From the NCBI RefSeq assembly GCF_014287875.1, contig NZ_JACOPN010000006.1, forward strand, positions 124,001 through 188,000: DNA of 64,000 nt, read 5' to 3'. Origin of the DNA: Flintibacter faecis. GTDB lineage: Bacteria > Bacillota > Clostridia > Oscillospirales > Oscillospiraceae. Under the pieces are notes generated by a model, which made no database searches, was not told the origin of the DNA, and saw only the letters and a program-made list of their open reading frames with translations. Position numbers and translations under genes: made by a program. Positions within the stretch are counted from its first letter, which is position 1; every line of letters starts with the position of its first letter. Below are positions 19,557-27,984 of this stretch, in pieces.

Positions 19557-19585
19557 AGCATAGCAGAAATGTTTAGGATAGTCAA
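19557..19585 (-). promoter_or_regulatory. Promoter of the XRE regulator
   Basis: On the minus strand, TTGACT (19580-19585) and TATGCT (19557-19562) are 17 bp apart. Confidence 0.65.
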
Positions 19586-19628
19586 GAAAATTCTAAACAA
19601 ATTTATTTAATATTTTTCTGCAAACCGC

Positions 19629-19657
19629 TTGACTTTAACTGTTATGCTTAGTATAAT
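19629..19657 (+). promoter_or_regulatory. Promoter of xis-int, with a long leader
   Basis: TTGACT (19629-19634) and TATAAT (19652-19657) are 17 bp apart. The xis start is about 285 bp downstream. No gene was recognised in this leader. Confidence 0.7.
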
Positions 19658-19942
19658 GAGGATGATATAAGCAAATAAGTTTAAGTCGAGTAAATTTTGC
19701 AAATTGAATACCCTCCAAACGGCGAAAAAATGTCCATTGTAAGGTGAGAGGGGGAATTTCAGACACTGAAAAACTGAATGACCGTCCGACAGATACTTTC
19801 TCCGGGGAAGCAGGCGACGATATGAGCGTGCCAAGGAGAAGAACAAACGGCACAGCGCCGGGAAGGGTTGCCTGCCAGAGTCTGAAGGGTGAAACGGCAA
19901 ACGAGAAGCGATTACGGCAAGGAAAGGAAGGTATTTTTGTGT

Positions 19943-20155
19943 ATGGCAGAAAAACAGTCGTTTATGCGAGTCGATGAAGTGGCGCAGGAATTGGGCGTTT
20001 CCAAATCCTATGCTTACAAGATCGTACAGAAACTCAATGCGGAACTGAAAAGCCTTGGTTACTTGACCATATCCGGCAGAGTCAACCGAAAGTTCTTCTA
20101 TGAGAAGTTGTGCTACGGCGAAAAGGAAGGGAGGGGTATTGATGGCGGTCTATAA
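19943..20155 (+). CDS. xis: Excisionase-like HTH protein
   Basis: The 70-residue winged-helix type DNA-binding protein (MRVDEVAQELGVSKSYAYKI, LNAELKSLGYLTISGRVNRK) is close in sequence to the protein at 52114-52299. Such proteins precede tyrosine integrases and usually bend DNA for excision. AAAGGAAGG lies about eleven bases upstream. It overlaps int by 14 bp. Confidence 0.8.
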   Translation: MAEKQSFMRVDEVAQELGVSKSYAYKIVQKLNAELKSLGYLTISGRVNRKFFYEKLCYGEKEGRGIDGGL

Positions 20156-21215
20156 GGAAGAAAAGACCAACACCTGGCGGGCGGTCTACCGCTATACCGA
20201 CTGGAATGGTGCGCGCAAGCAGACCCAGAAGCGGGGCTTCAAGACCAAGCGGGAGGCACAGGCATGGGAGCGGGAGCAACTTAATAAATCCACTGCCGAC
20301 CTGGACATGACCTTTAAGAGCTTCGTGGACCTCTACACGGCAGACATAAAAACCCGGCTCAAGGAGAATACCTGGGCCACCAAGGAACATATCATCCGTA
20401 CCAAGCTGCTGCCCTATTTCGGCAAACTGAAAATGTGTAAAATCACAGCCCAGCAGATTATCACCTGGCAGAATGAGATGCTGAACCACAAGGACGAGAA
20501 CGGCAAGCCCTATTCGCCGGTCTATCTCAAGACCGTCCACAACCAACTCAGCGCCATCTTCAATCACGCGGTGCGATATTACAATCTGCGGGAGAACCCC
20601 TGTAAAAAGGCCGGGAGCATGGGCAAAAAGAAAAACCGGGAGATGCTGTTCTGGACCAAGGATGAGTATCTGAAATTTGCGGAGGCCATGATGGACAAGC
20701 CCCTCTCATTCTATGCGTTTGAGATGCTCTACTGGTGCGGCATCCGGGAGGGCGAACTGCTGGCTCTCACGCCCGCTGATTTCGATTTTGAGAAAGGCAC
20801 CGTATCCATCAATAAATCCTATCAGCGGCTGAACGGTCAGGACCTGATTACCACGCCAAAGACGGAGAAAAGCAACCGTGTCATCACCATGCCGCAGTTC
20901 CTGGCGAATGAGATCCAGGACTATCTCAAAATGCTCTACGGCATTGGGCCGCATGACCGGATGTTCACCGTCACCAAGAGCTATCTCCACCGGGAGATGG
21001 AGCGGGGCGCGAAAGAGGCTGGGGTCAAGCGCATCCGAATCCACGACATCCGGCACAGCGCGGTGTCGCTTTTGATTGATATGGGTTTCTCGGCCACGGC
21101 CATTGCAGACCGGGTAGGCCATGAGAGCATCGACATCACTTACAACTATGCGCACCTGTTTCCGTCCAAGCAGGCGGAAATGGCGGATAAATTGAACATG
21201 GAAAGGGGTAATTAA
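20142..21215 (+). CDS. int: Tyrosine integrase
   Basis: The 357-residue site-specific recombinase has an arm-binding N-terminus (MAVYKEEKTNTWRAVYRYTD), a core-binding SAM-like domain (residues about 60-160) and the catalytic domain with Arg in GIREGELL, HDIRH, GHESIDIT and the Tyr nucleophile in YNYAHLFP. It should recombine the guaA site. The ATG at 20142 follows GGGAGG. It is homologous along its length to the frameshifted integrase at 51017-52101. Confidence 0.92.
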   Translation: MAVYKEEKTNTWRAVYRYTDWNGARKQTQKRGFKTKREAQAWEREQLNKSTADLDMTFKSFVDLYTADIKTRLKENTWATKEHIIRTKLLPYFGKLKMCKITAQQIITWQNEMLNHKDENGKPYSPVYLKTVHNQLSAIFNHAVRYYNLRENPCKKAGSMGKKKNREMLFWTKDEYLKFAEAMMDKPLSFYAFEMLYWCGIREGELLALTPADFDFEKGTVSINKSYQRLNGQDLITTPKTEKSNRVITMPQFLANEIQDYLKMLYGIGPHDRMFTVTKSYLHREMERGAKEAGVKRIRIHDIRHSAVSLLIDMGFSATAIADRVGHESIDITYNYAHLFPSKQAEMADKLNMERGN

Positions 21216-21217
21216 AA

Positions 21218-21553
21218 ATGTCGGCAAAGAATTTGGACAAGCACAACCGCTGGCGGAACAAAACGGTAGCTTTTCGCGTTTCGCCGGAAGAGGACGAGCT
21301 GCTAGAAATCTTTGTCAAGCTGTCCGGCCTGACGAAACAGGACTACATCACCCGGCGGCTGCTGGAAAAGGAGGTCGTGGTGCAGGGCAATCCCAGGGTC
21401 TACAAGGCTTTGCGGGACCAACTTGCTGCTGTGCTGGACGAGCTGCGGCGCATTGAGGCCGGACAGGGCGTAAACGATGAGCTGCTGGACACCATCCAGA
21501 TGATTGCAACTATTATGAATGGAATGCAGGAGGAAGCTGCCTATGGGAATTGA
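21218..21553 (+). CDS. MobC-like / ribbon-helix-helix mobilization protein
   Basis: The 111-residue protein has an N-terminal RHH-like DNA-binding region (KTVAFRVSPEEDELLEIFVKLSGLTKQDYIT) and a helical C-terminus, as in relaxosome accessory proteins of the MobC type. A paralogue (50673-51020) also follows an integrase in the second cassette. It starts two bases after int and overlaps the repA-like gene by 11 bp. A role at oriT is inferred. Confidence 0.7.
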   Translation: MSAKNLDKHNRWRNKTVAFRVSPEEDELLEIFVKLSGLTKQDYITRRLLEKEVVVQGNPRVYKALRDQLAAVLDELRRIEAGQGVNDELLDTIQMIATIMNGMQEEAAYGN

Positions 21554-22829
21554 CGCAAAAGAAAAGACTGCCCGAAGCACATCTGTTGGCGCAGATGAAA
21601 GGCAGTCCATTCAAAAAGATTTTGACAATAGTATACCCACTTCGGAGGCAAAACGCAACGGGGAAATGGAAAATTCTACGGAAAGTCTGGAAGAAATGTA
21701 CCGCAAGATGCAGCGTATGGCTGACCCGCGTTATCTGCACACGCTCACCATGACCGAGCTGTTTCAGACCTCCTACAAAAGCCGCCCGCCCATCATTGAA
21801 AATTTGCTCCATTCGGGGGCGTATCTCCTCGCGGGTGCGCCTAAGATCGGCAAGTCGTTTCTAGTGGCGCAGATCGCCTACCATGTCAGCACCGGGGAGG
21901 ATTTGTGGGGCTGCAAAGTCCACCAGGGAACCGTCCTTTACCTAGCGTTAGAGGATGATTTCCAGCGCATCCAGAACCGGATGTTTATGATGTATGGCGT
22001 GAACGATACCCCGAATCTCCACTTCGCCACCGCTGCCGGAAAAATCGGGAACGGTCTGGACGAGCAGTTGGAGAATTTCATGCGGGAACACCCGGACACC
22101 AAACTCATCATTATTGACACCATGCAAAAAATCCGGGAGGTCGGCGGCGAGGCGTACAGCTACGCCAGCGACTATGAGATTATCGGCAAGCTCAAGCAGT
22201 TTGCGGACAAACATTGTATCTGCGTATTGACCGTCCACCATACCCGGAAGCAACCCGCCGGGGACGCTTTCGAGATGATCTCCGGCACCACGGGCCTGCT
22301 GGGCTGTGCGGACGGCTCACTGCTGATGCAGAAGAAAAAGAGAACCGCATTGGAGGCCACCATTGATGTGGTAGGCCGGGACCAGCATGATCAGATTCTC
22401 TACTTGAAAAAGGACCCGGAAACGCAGATTTGGAATTTGGAGCGCATGGAAACGGAACCGCGCAAGGAACCGCTAGACCCTGTGTTGGAAGCGGTGGCCC
22501 GGATGGTCAATGCCGGTCAACCGGAGTGGACGGGCTCTCCCTCGGAGCTGGCCGCAGCGGTGCAGGTGGGCATGGCGGCAAATGCGCTGACCAAGTATCT
22601 GAATGTCAAATCCGGCAGGCTGCTGGAAGAATATCATGTGAGCTATGAGAATAAGGCGCGCCACGCCGGACGACAGGTAAAGCTCACCTATATGCTGGTG
22701 GAAGCTCCGGCCTTTGAAGTGGTCGAGGATGGGCGCGACGGTAGCGACGGTTGCAACGGTGAAAATGCTGCCACCCAAACAACCGTCGCTATCGTCGCAG
22801 CCGTCGCGGAAAGGAGCGGAAGCAAATGA
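21543..22829 (+). CDS. RepA-like AAA/RecA-fold ATPase
   Basis: The 428-residue protein has a RecA-fold NTPase domain (about 85-300) with Walker A GAPKIGKS, Walker B LIIIDTM and a sensor-like VLTVHHTRK, as in RepA-type hexameric replicative helicases of mobile elements. The C-terminus looks like a small winged region with a low-complexity tail. AGGAGG is nine bases before ATG 21543. It may let the element replicate as a circle, which would fit a mobilizable element. Confidence 0.8.
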   Translation: MGIDAKEKTARSTSVGADERQSIQKDFDNSIPTSEAKRNGEMENSTESLEEMYRKMQRMADPRYLHTLTMTELFQTSYKSRPPIIENLLHSGAYLLAGAPKIGKSFLVAQIAYHVSTGEDLWGCKVHQGTVLYLALEDDFQRIQNRMFMMYGVNDTPNLHFATAAGKIGNGLDEQLENFMREHPDTKLIIIDTMQKIREVGGEAYSYASDYEIIGKLKQFADKHCICVLTVHHTRKQPAGDAFEMISGTTGLLGCADGSLLMQKKKRTALEATIDVVGRDQHDQILYLKKDPETQIWNLERMETEPRKEPLDPVLEAVARMVNAGQPEWTGSPSELAAAVQVGMAANALTKYLNVKSGRLLEEYHVSYENKARHAGRQVKLTYMLVEAPAFEVVEDGRDGSDGCNGENAATQTTVAIVAAVAERSGSK

Positions 22830-23059
22830 AAAATGTGCAGATTCCCTATGACTTGTTCGCGGCGCTGGTGGAATATCACCTCGGCTATGATGACGAATAC
22901 GAGGATGAAATCCGGCAGGGATTGGAGCGGAAGCTGGACACCCTGGTGCGGCATGAACTTTATGCAAAATATAAAACTGCGCCCAGCGCAGAAGAACGGG
23001 AACAGGCCCGGCAGGCGTACCTGGACCGGCGCGGCGTGTTCCCGGATTTCCGCTGGTAA
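22826..23059 (+). CDS. Small acidic protein of mobile elements, function unknown
   Basis: This 77-residue protein (YDLFAALVEYHLGYDDEYED and a C-terminal QAYLDRRGVFPDFRW) has no recognised motif. It overlaps the ATPase gene by 4 bp (ATGA) and is therefore in the same operon. Similar short proteins sit at this place in related elements; that comparison is from memory. Confidence 0.6.
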   Translation: MKNVQIPYDLFAALVEYHLGYDDEYEDEIRQGLERKLDTLVRHELYAKYKTAPSAEEREQARQAYLDRRGVFPDFRW

Positions 23060-23530
23060 CAGGGATTTACTTTCATACTAATCCAGCAGACGAAATTAGC
23101 ACCAAAGTCAATCTTCTCCCTGCTGGCATGGACAGGAGCGTGACACGCTCCTGTGGCTGGCGGACAAGGTGAATTGACCATCAACGCATCTTCCGTATCC
23201 CCCGTCCCCATCGGAAAATCCGCAGATTTGGAGATGGCTAAGGCCGGGAGAATCCGGTGGGTTTTCCCGGCCTGTGGACGGCGGAATCGAAGCAAACGGC
23301 AGTTGCGAAAAGGCCGCCGGTCACACCGCATTTTGAGGCTGTGGGTATCACCTGCAAGCCGAAAAAGGCGGCGAGGCTCCCGCAGGAGCCGCATACCCCC
23401 TCGGAGAGCCCACGATACTTTGCAGCCGCAGGATGAAAGTATCATAGTGGGTTATTACACTTCCGCAGAAGTGCATCCCCCAAAAGCTACCCGCATCTCA
23501 ACCGCCCTTGTGGGGCGAGAAAGGAGTTCT
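23060..23530 (+). other. Non-coding region upstream of the relaxase, candidate oriT
   Basis: This 471-bp gap holds a perfect 11-bp inverted repeat, ACAGGAGCGTG / CACGCTCCTGT (23132-23154, one-base loop). It lies directly before a MobV-type relaxase gene. Relaxases of this class nick near such a hairpin upstream of their own gene. An in-frame extension of the relaxase reading frame back to 23153 is treated as non-coding because it has no ribosome site. Confidence 0.45.
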
Positions 23531-24865
23531 ATGGCAAGAGGCGACGGTATCCATCGTACCAGCGCAAGAAACATGAGACTGACCACAACCAAACTGAAAA
23601 ACGCACAGCAGCACAACGAGCGTGAAAAAGAATCGTATGTCAACCAGGATATAGTCCCGGAACGCTCCCATCTGAATGTTCACTTCAAGCAACCGGACAG
23701 CGGCTATCTGGAACAGTTTGAACAAATGGAGGCGGACGGGTTTATCTCCACACGGGGCATCAAAGAGGATGCTTTCCGCTACGGTGAGCTGATCTTCGAT
23801 GTAAATTCCGCCTACTTTTTCAACCACGGCGGATATGACTTTGCAAAACAATTTTACCACGACGCCTATCAAGCCGCAATCAAAATTGTGGGCGGCGAGC
23901 AGTACATTCTGTCGGCAGTCATGCACGCCGACGAGCGCAACCGGGCCATATCCGAGGCGCTGGGGCAGGATGTATACCACTACCACCTTCATGTGGTCTA
24001 TATGCCGGTGGTGGAGAAGCAGATTCGATGGTCCAAACGCTGCAAGGACAAGTCGCTGGTGGGCAAGGTAAAAGAAACGGTCATGCAGGTCAGTATGAGC
24101 AAGAAGTGGGCCTCTAAGCCGGTTCTGGATGAGGTCACCGGCGAGCCGCTGAAAACGGCAAAGGGCAAGCCTGTCCTTAAAAAATCATACAGTGTGTTGC
24201 AGGACGATTTCTTCCAGTATATGCGTGAGGCCGGATACGCGGATTTAGAGCGCGGTGAGCGCGGCAGTTCTGAGGAACATCTGACGGTGACACAGTTTAA
24301 GGTGGAAAGAGAACAGGCGCGGCTGGCGGAGCTGCAAACAGAAAAATCGGAGGTTCAGGCGGAGATTGGCCAGCTTCGGACAGATAAGGCCGAGGCCGAG
24401 AAGGCAGCCAAAGAAGCACAGACCGAACTCCGGTTGTTGGCTCCCAAACTCAAAAGCATGGAGAAGCTGGCGGCTGAGTATTCCTCCGACCCGGAGGACC
24501 TGCTGCCACTCCCCGATAGAATGGAGTCCGCCAAATCTTACCGGGAGAAAAAATCCAAACCGCTGCTGGAGAAAATCGTCAAGGTAGTGTGCTCCGTTTA
24601 CCGGGCTTACCTGGATGTCTGTCAGAAATTCGAGCTGTTGCAGCGCAAATATGATACGGAGGTCCCGTATTTGAAGGAGCAGTTGGCCGAGGTCAAGGGT
24701 GAAAATGCAGAATTGCAGGAAACCGCCAGAGACTATCACCGGCTGTGCCGGGCCTATGGGCCGGAGCGGGTAGCCGAAACGGTGGCCGCTGTCAAGCAGC
24801 AGGAACAGGCGGAAAAAGAGCAGAAACGCAGTCAAAAGCGGCGGCATGACCGGGATGAGCGGTAA
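23531..24865 (+). CDS. MobV-family relaxase (Mob/Pre)
   Basis: The 444-residue relaxase has an N-terminal Mob_Pre domain (about 1-215) with HLNVHFKQPDSGYLEQF and the metal-binding triad region AVMHADERN...YHYHLHVVYMPV. A long coiled coil follows (about 250-330 and 370-440). It nicks one strand at oriT and pilots the DNA in mobilization. The start at 23531 follows AAGGAG. It has no secretion partner in the element. Confidence 0.85.
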   Translation: MARGDGIHRTSARNMRLTTTKLKNAQQHNEREKESYVNQDIVPERSHLNVHFKQPDSGYLEQFEQMEADGFISTRGIKEDAFRYGELIFDVNSAYFFNHGGYDFAKQFYHDAYQAAIKIVGGEQYILSAVMHADERNRAISEALGQDVYHYHLHVVYMPVVEKQIRWSKRCKDKSLVGKVKETVMQVSMSKKWASKPVLDEVTGEPLKTAKGKPVLKKSYSVLQDDFFQYMREAGYADLERGERGSSEEHLTVTQFKVEREQARLAELQTEKSEVQAEIGQLRTDKAEAEKAAKEAQTELRLLAPKLKSMEKLAAEYSSDPEDLLPLPDRMESAKSYREKKSKPLLEKIVKVVCSVYRAYLDVCQKFELLQRKYDTEVPYLKEQLAEVKGENAELQETARDYHRLCRAYGPERVAETVAAVKQQEQAEKEQKRSQKRRHDRDER

Positions 24866-25010
24866 TCCCGTGTGGAGCTGAGAAAATAGGATTTTTGCTG
24901 ATAGAGTCACCTGAACTGAATCATGTATCGTCCGGACACTTTCTATCCGAAAATCCGCTTACTTTTGCAGGTGTAGAGGCGGAGAAAATTTGTGAAAATA
25001 CGGAGGTTTT

Positions 25011-25310
25011 ATGAGAACAGGTCTTTCCAAGAAGCAAAAGACAACCAGCGTCTTTTTTGACGAGGCAAGCCCTATCATTGAGGTGTGTACCTACAACACT
25101 TCCCTCAAAAACCGTTTGAACGAGTATGCGGGAAAGTATCCGGCCGAGTGCCAGTTGGTGGATGATGACGAAAATGGATGCCTCACATTTGAGATCAGGA
25201 AGGGGCGGTTCAGTTTCAAGCTGAACGCCCCATACAGCGCAGAGCGCCGGAAGGCGGCCAGTGAGCTGGCAAAGAAGAATATCCAGAACTTGCAGCAAGG
25301 CAAGAAGTGA
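25011..25310 (+). CDS. Conserved mobile-element protein, function unknown
   Basis: The 99-residue soluble protein (SVFFDEASPIIEVCTYNTSLKNR; KGRFSFKLNAPYSAERRKAASEL) has no recognised motif. It sits just after the relaxase and before a clear terminator, so it closes the mobilization operon. GGAGG precedes the ATG. Confidence 0.6.
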   Translation: MRTGLSKKQKTTSVFFDEASPIIEVCTYNTSLKNRLNEYAGKYPAECQLVDDDENGCLTFEIRKGRFSFKLNAPYSAERRKAASELAKKNIQNLQQGKK

Positions 25311-25316
25311 CGGCAC

Positions 25317-25356
25317 GCCGCCCGTGGGGAGAATGTTTCCCTACGGGCGGTTTTTT
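25317..25356 (+). terminator. Terminator closing the mobilization operon
   Basis: The stem CCGCCCGTGGGGA / TCCCTACGGGCGG (one mismatch) is followed by TTTTTT. It separates the transfer genes from the defence cargo. Confidence 0.85.
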
Positions 25357-25453
25357 CTGTTTTTGATGCTCATGTTTTTGTGAGATTATCTTGAATATTC
25401 GTGCCTGACGTGCTATAATAAAAACGAATTCGACAACGAATGGAGATTTCGTT

Positions 25454-25669
25454 ATGCCGGTTAGCTATGATAAGTTATGGAAAATGCTGATAGATAAGAA
25501 AATGAATCGTACTGACCTAAAAGATGCGGCTGGTATCAGCTTCAATGTTTTGGCCAAAATGGGACGGAACGAGTTTGTTTCAATGGAAAGCCTGCATAAA
25601 ATCTGCCACACCTTATCTTGTGATATAGGCGAAATCATGGAGTTTACTGACAATGACGAACACGAATAG
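25454..25669 (+). CDS. Small Cro-type HTH protein, probable R-M controller
   Basis: The 71-residue protein is essentially one HTH domain of the YozG/Cro type (DKLWKMLIDKKMNRTDLKDA, MESLHKICHTLSCDIGEIM). It lies directly upstream of the methyltransferase and overlaps its longest frame. By position it may act like a C-protein controlling the restriction genes, but the short sequence cannot prove that. Confidence 0.7.
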   Translation: MPVSYDKLWKMLIDKKMNRTDLKDAAGISFNVLAKMGRNEFVSMESLHKICHTLSCDIGEIMEFTDNDEHE

Positions 25670-25715
25670 CACCAAAGTTTCCCCGTTTTACGGAATTACC
25701 AGGAGAGATTACTTT

Positions 25716-26678
25716 ATGCAGCAACCATTGACTTGCGTTGAGATTTGTGCCGGCGCGGGTGGACAGGCTCTGGGCCTTGCTATGGCGGGCTTTGTCCACG
25801 TCGCCCTTGTGGAATATGAAGCTGACTATTGCAAGGTTTTGAAAGAAAACCGTCCGGAATGGAATGTCATTTGTGCCGATGTCCACGATTTTGATGGGCA
25901 TCCATATAGGGGCGTAGACTTGCTTGCTGGCGGTGTTCCGTGTCCTCCTTTTTCTGTGGCAGGCAAACAGCTTGGAAAAGATGATGAACGCGACTTGTTC
26001 CCGGAAGCGATCCGGCTTATTGAGGAAATTAAACCAAGAGCAGTCATGTTGGAAAATGTGCGTGGGTTCTTGGACCCTGGATTTGATGAATACAGGGAGC
26101 ATATCTTCTCCGAAATCAAGAAACTTGGCTATGTAACTCACATTAAATTGCTTAATGCATCCAATTTTGGAGTTCCGCAGTTGCGGCCAAGGGTTGTAAT
26201 TGTTGGAATACGGAAAGACCAGCTTGGTGCATTTGCTTATCCCGAAGAAAAGCCTGACAGTGCGCCCCCAGTTGGGAAAGTGCTGTATGACTTGATGGCT
26301 GAGAACGGATGGGAAAAAGCCAAGGAATGGGCAGCTCATGCAGATCGGATTGCTCCCACCTTAGTCGGCGGCTCAAAAAAGCATGGCGGGCCCGATCTCG
26401 GCCCCACACGGGCCAGAAACGCATGGGCCGAACTAGGAGTTGATGGACGGGGGATTGCCAACGAAGCACCGTCTGCTGGATTCGAGGGAATGCCCCGATT
26501 GACAAGCCGAATGATGGCCAGAATTCAAGGATTTCCAGACACATGGACCTTTGGCAAACGAAAGACGGTGGCTTGCCGCATGATTGGCAACGCTTTTCCG
26601 CCCCCGGTTGCCCAAGCAGTAGGAGAAAAAATTAAGGAGTGTCTTGAGTATGGATGCGCTTATCGCCAAAGCTCGTAA
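25716..26678 (+). CDS. C5-cytosine DNA methyltransferase
   Basis: The 320-residue enzyme has the ordered C5-MTase motifs: I (ICAGAGGQALGLAMAGF), IV with the catalytic Cys (GGVPCPPFS), VI (MLENVRGF), VIII (QLRPRVVIVG) and X (GNAFPPPVAQAVGEKI). Its partner is the NgoMIV-type endonuclease that follows, so it should protect a CCGG-centred site, plausibly GCCGGC. AGGAGA precedes ATG 25716; an earlier ATG (25653) overlaps the HTH gene. The 3' end overlaps the endonuclease by 29 bp. Confidence 0.92.
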   Translation: MQQPLTCVEICAGAGGQALGLAMAGFVHVALVEYEADYCKVLKENRPEWNVICADVHDFDGHPYRGVDLLAGGVPCPPFSVAGKQLGKDDERDLFPEAIRLIEEIKPRAVMLENVRGFLDPGFDEYREHIFSEIKKLGYVTHIKLLNASNFGVPQLRPRVVIVGIRKDQLGAFAYPEEKPDSAPPVGKVLYDLMAENGWEKAKEWAAHADRIAPTLVGGSKKHGGPDLGPTRARNAWAELGVDGRGIANEAPSAGFEGMPRLTSRMMARIQGFPDTWTFGKRKTVACRMIGNAFPPPVAQAVGEKIKECLEYGCAYRQSS

Positions 26679-27507
26679 AGAATACCATAGCGAATTATTG
26701 CATCGTGGAGTGTTAGCTATTAACGCTCAGGGTATTGCTACAAACGCTGATAAAGATAGTGTAGCCTCTGTAAGCATTGCAAGAGGGATTGCGGATAGGT
26801 TGCTGGCTGAAACAGATGAACGTATAGCGGGTCAAACATCAGGTAAGGCGTTTGAAGAAATTACCATGATGTTCATTAAATCTACTTTTCCCAAATTACA
26901 ACACCTCCGGCCTGGTAAATGGGAAATTAAAAAATTGGGGAACCGCAGTAAGATCAAGACTTCTGCTTTTGCTCAGTACGAACACTTGGCTTATCTCACT
27001 GAATTGACAAAAGCAAACAGAAAGCTATCTGCTATGATTGGAAACGATTATATGGTCGCTCCTGATATTGTTATCTATAGGGGACTATGCACCGACGAAG
27101 AGATTAATACACCCATGCTAGTGGTGGATGATACACTTAGCAGAATGGCAGATTTACGAGAGGCCAATGGAGGCAAAGCTATTCTTCATGCGTCCATCTC
27201 GGCAAAGTGGACCATGCGCTCTGATCGGGCTCAGAACAGTAGAACGGAAGCTCTAAACCTTATACGCAATCGGAAAGGGCATCTTCCTCATATCGTAGTT
27301 GTCACAGGGGAGCCGCTCCCTTCAAGAATATCATCGCTGGCGTTGGGGACCGGGGATATTGACTGTGTCTATCATTTTGCTTTGAATGAGCTAATTGCAG
27401 CTGTAAATGATTATGATCATGACGATATAAAAGAGATGCTAAAAACTCTTGTCGAGGGTAAGAGATTAAAAGATATTTCCGATCTACCCCTAGATTTATC
27501 TGTATAA
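26650..27507 (+). CDS. NgoMIV-family type II restriction endonuclease
   Basis: The 285-residue protein carries the Cfr10I/NgoMIV/Bse634I active site: Glu70, Asp139 (in APDIV), Ser184 and Lys186 (SISAK), and Glu200. Directly after the Lys comes RSDR (190-193), the residues that read the CCGG core in NgoMIV. All lie within one position of the NgoMIV numbering as I recall it (E70, D140, S185, K187, R191, D193, R194, E201). The expected site is therefore GCCGGC or a related xCCGGx. AAGGAG lies ten bases before ATG 26650. Confidence 0.9.
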   Translation: MDALIAKARKEYHSELLHRGVLAINAQGIATNADKDSVASVSIARGIADRLLAETDERIAGQTSGKAFEEITMMFIKSTFPKLQHLRPGKWEIKKLGNRSKIKTSAFAQYEHLAYLTELTKANRKLSAMIGNDYMVAPDIVIYRGLCTDEEINTPMLVVDDTLSRMADLREANGGKAILHASISAKWTMRSDRAQNSRTEALNLIRNRKGHLPHIVVVTGEPLPSRISSLALGTGDIDCVYHFALNELIAAVNDYDHDDIKEMLKTLVEGKRLKDISDLPLDLSV

Positions 27508-27926
27508 TGGCTGATACGATTTCTTCTGACCGGAGAAGTAAAATCATGTCCCACATTAAGAGCAAAGATACCAGCATTGAGATGATGGTACGCCGCCGCC
27601 TCTTTGCGATGGGATACCGGTATCGTGTCAATTATAAGGCGCTTCCAGGCAAGCCTGATATTGTCTTTACCAAGAAGAAAATAGCCATTTTTATTCACGG
27701 GTGCTACTGGCACGGGCATGACTGTGGAAGCCGGTATGCCCATACGAGTCAGTCAAACAGAGCATATTGGGGCCCCAAAATAGAGCGGACAAAGCAGCGG
27801 GATCAGGAGCATATTCAAGAGCTGGAAGCCCTTGGGTGGAAGGTTGTTGTGCTTTGGGAATGTCAAATAAGAATGAATTTGGAAGACGTTCTTCAAAACT
27901 TGGTAGATGAATTACACAGAAAATAG
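27507..27926 (+). CDS. vsr: Very short patch repair endonuclease
   Basis: The 139-residue Vsr family enzyme has MSHIKSKDTSIEMMVRRRLF, PGKPDIVF, FIHGCYWHGHDC and WECQIR intact. It nicks beside T:G mismatches made when 5-methylcytosine deaminates, so it counters mutation caused by the neighbouring C5 methyltransferase. TAATG couples it to the endonuclease gene. This R-M-Vsr grouping is common for C5 enzymes. Confidence 0.95.
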   Translation: MADTISSDRRSKIMSHIKSKDTSIEMMVRRRLFAMGYRYRVNYKALPGKPDIVFTKKKIAIFIHGCYWHGHDCGSRYAHTSQSNRAYWGPKIERTKQRDQEHIQELEALGWKVVVLWECQIRMNLEDVLQNLVDELHRK

Positions 27927-27984
27927 CCTCTAATTATTTGTGTATTTAACTGAGTACTGCGGCATAATATTAAGGAGGACAATT

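Noticed and set aside
23153..23530. N-terminal extension of the MobV relaxase frame
   Set aside because: The extension lacks a ribosome site and has Arg/Pro-rich non-family sequence. The Mob_Pre domain starts at 23531 after AAGGAG.
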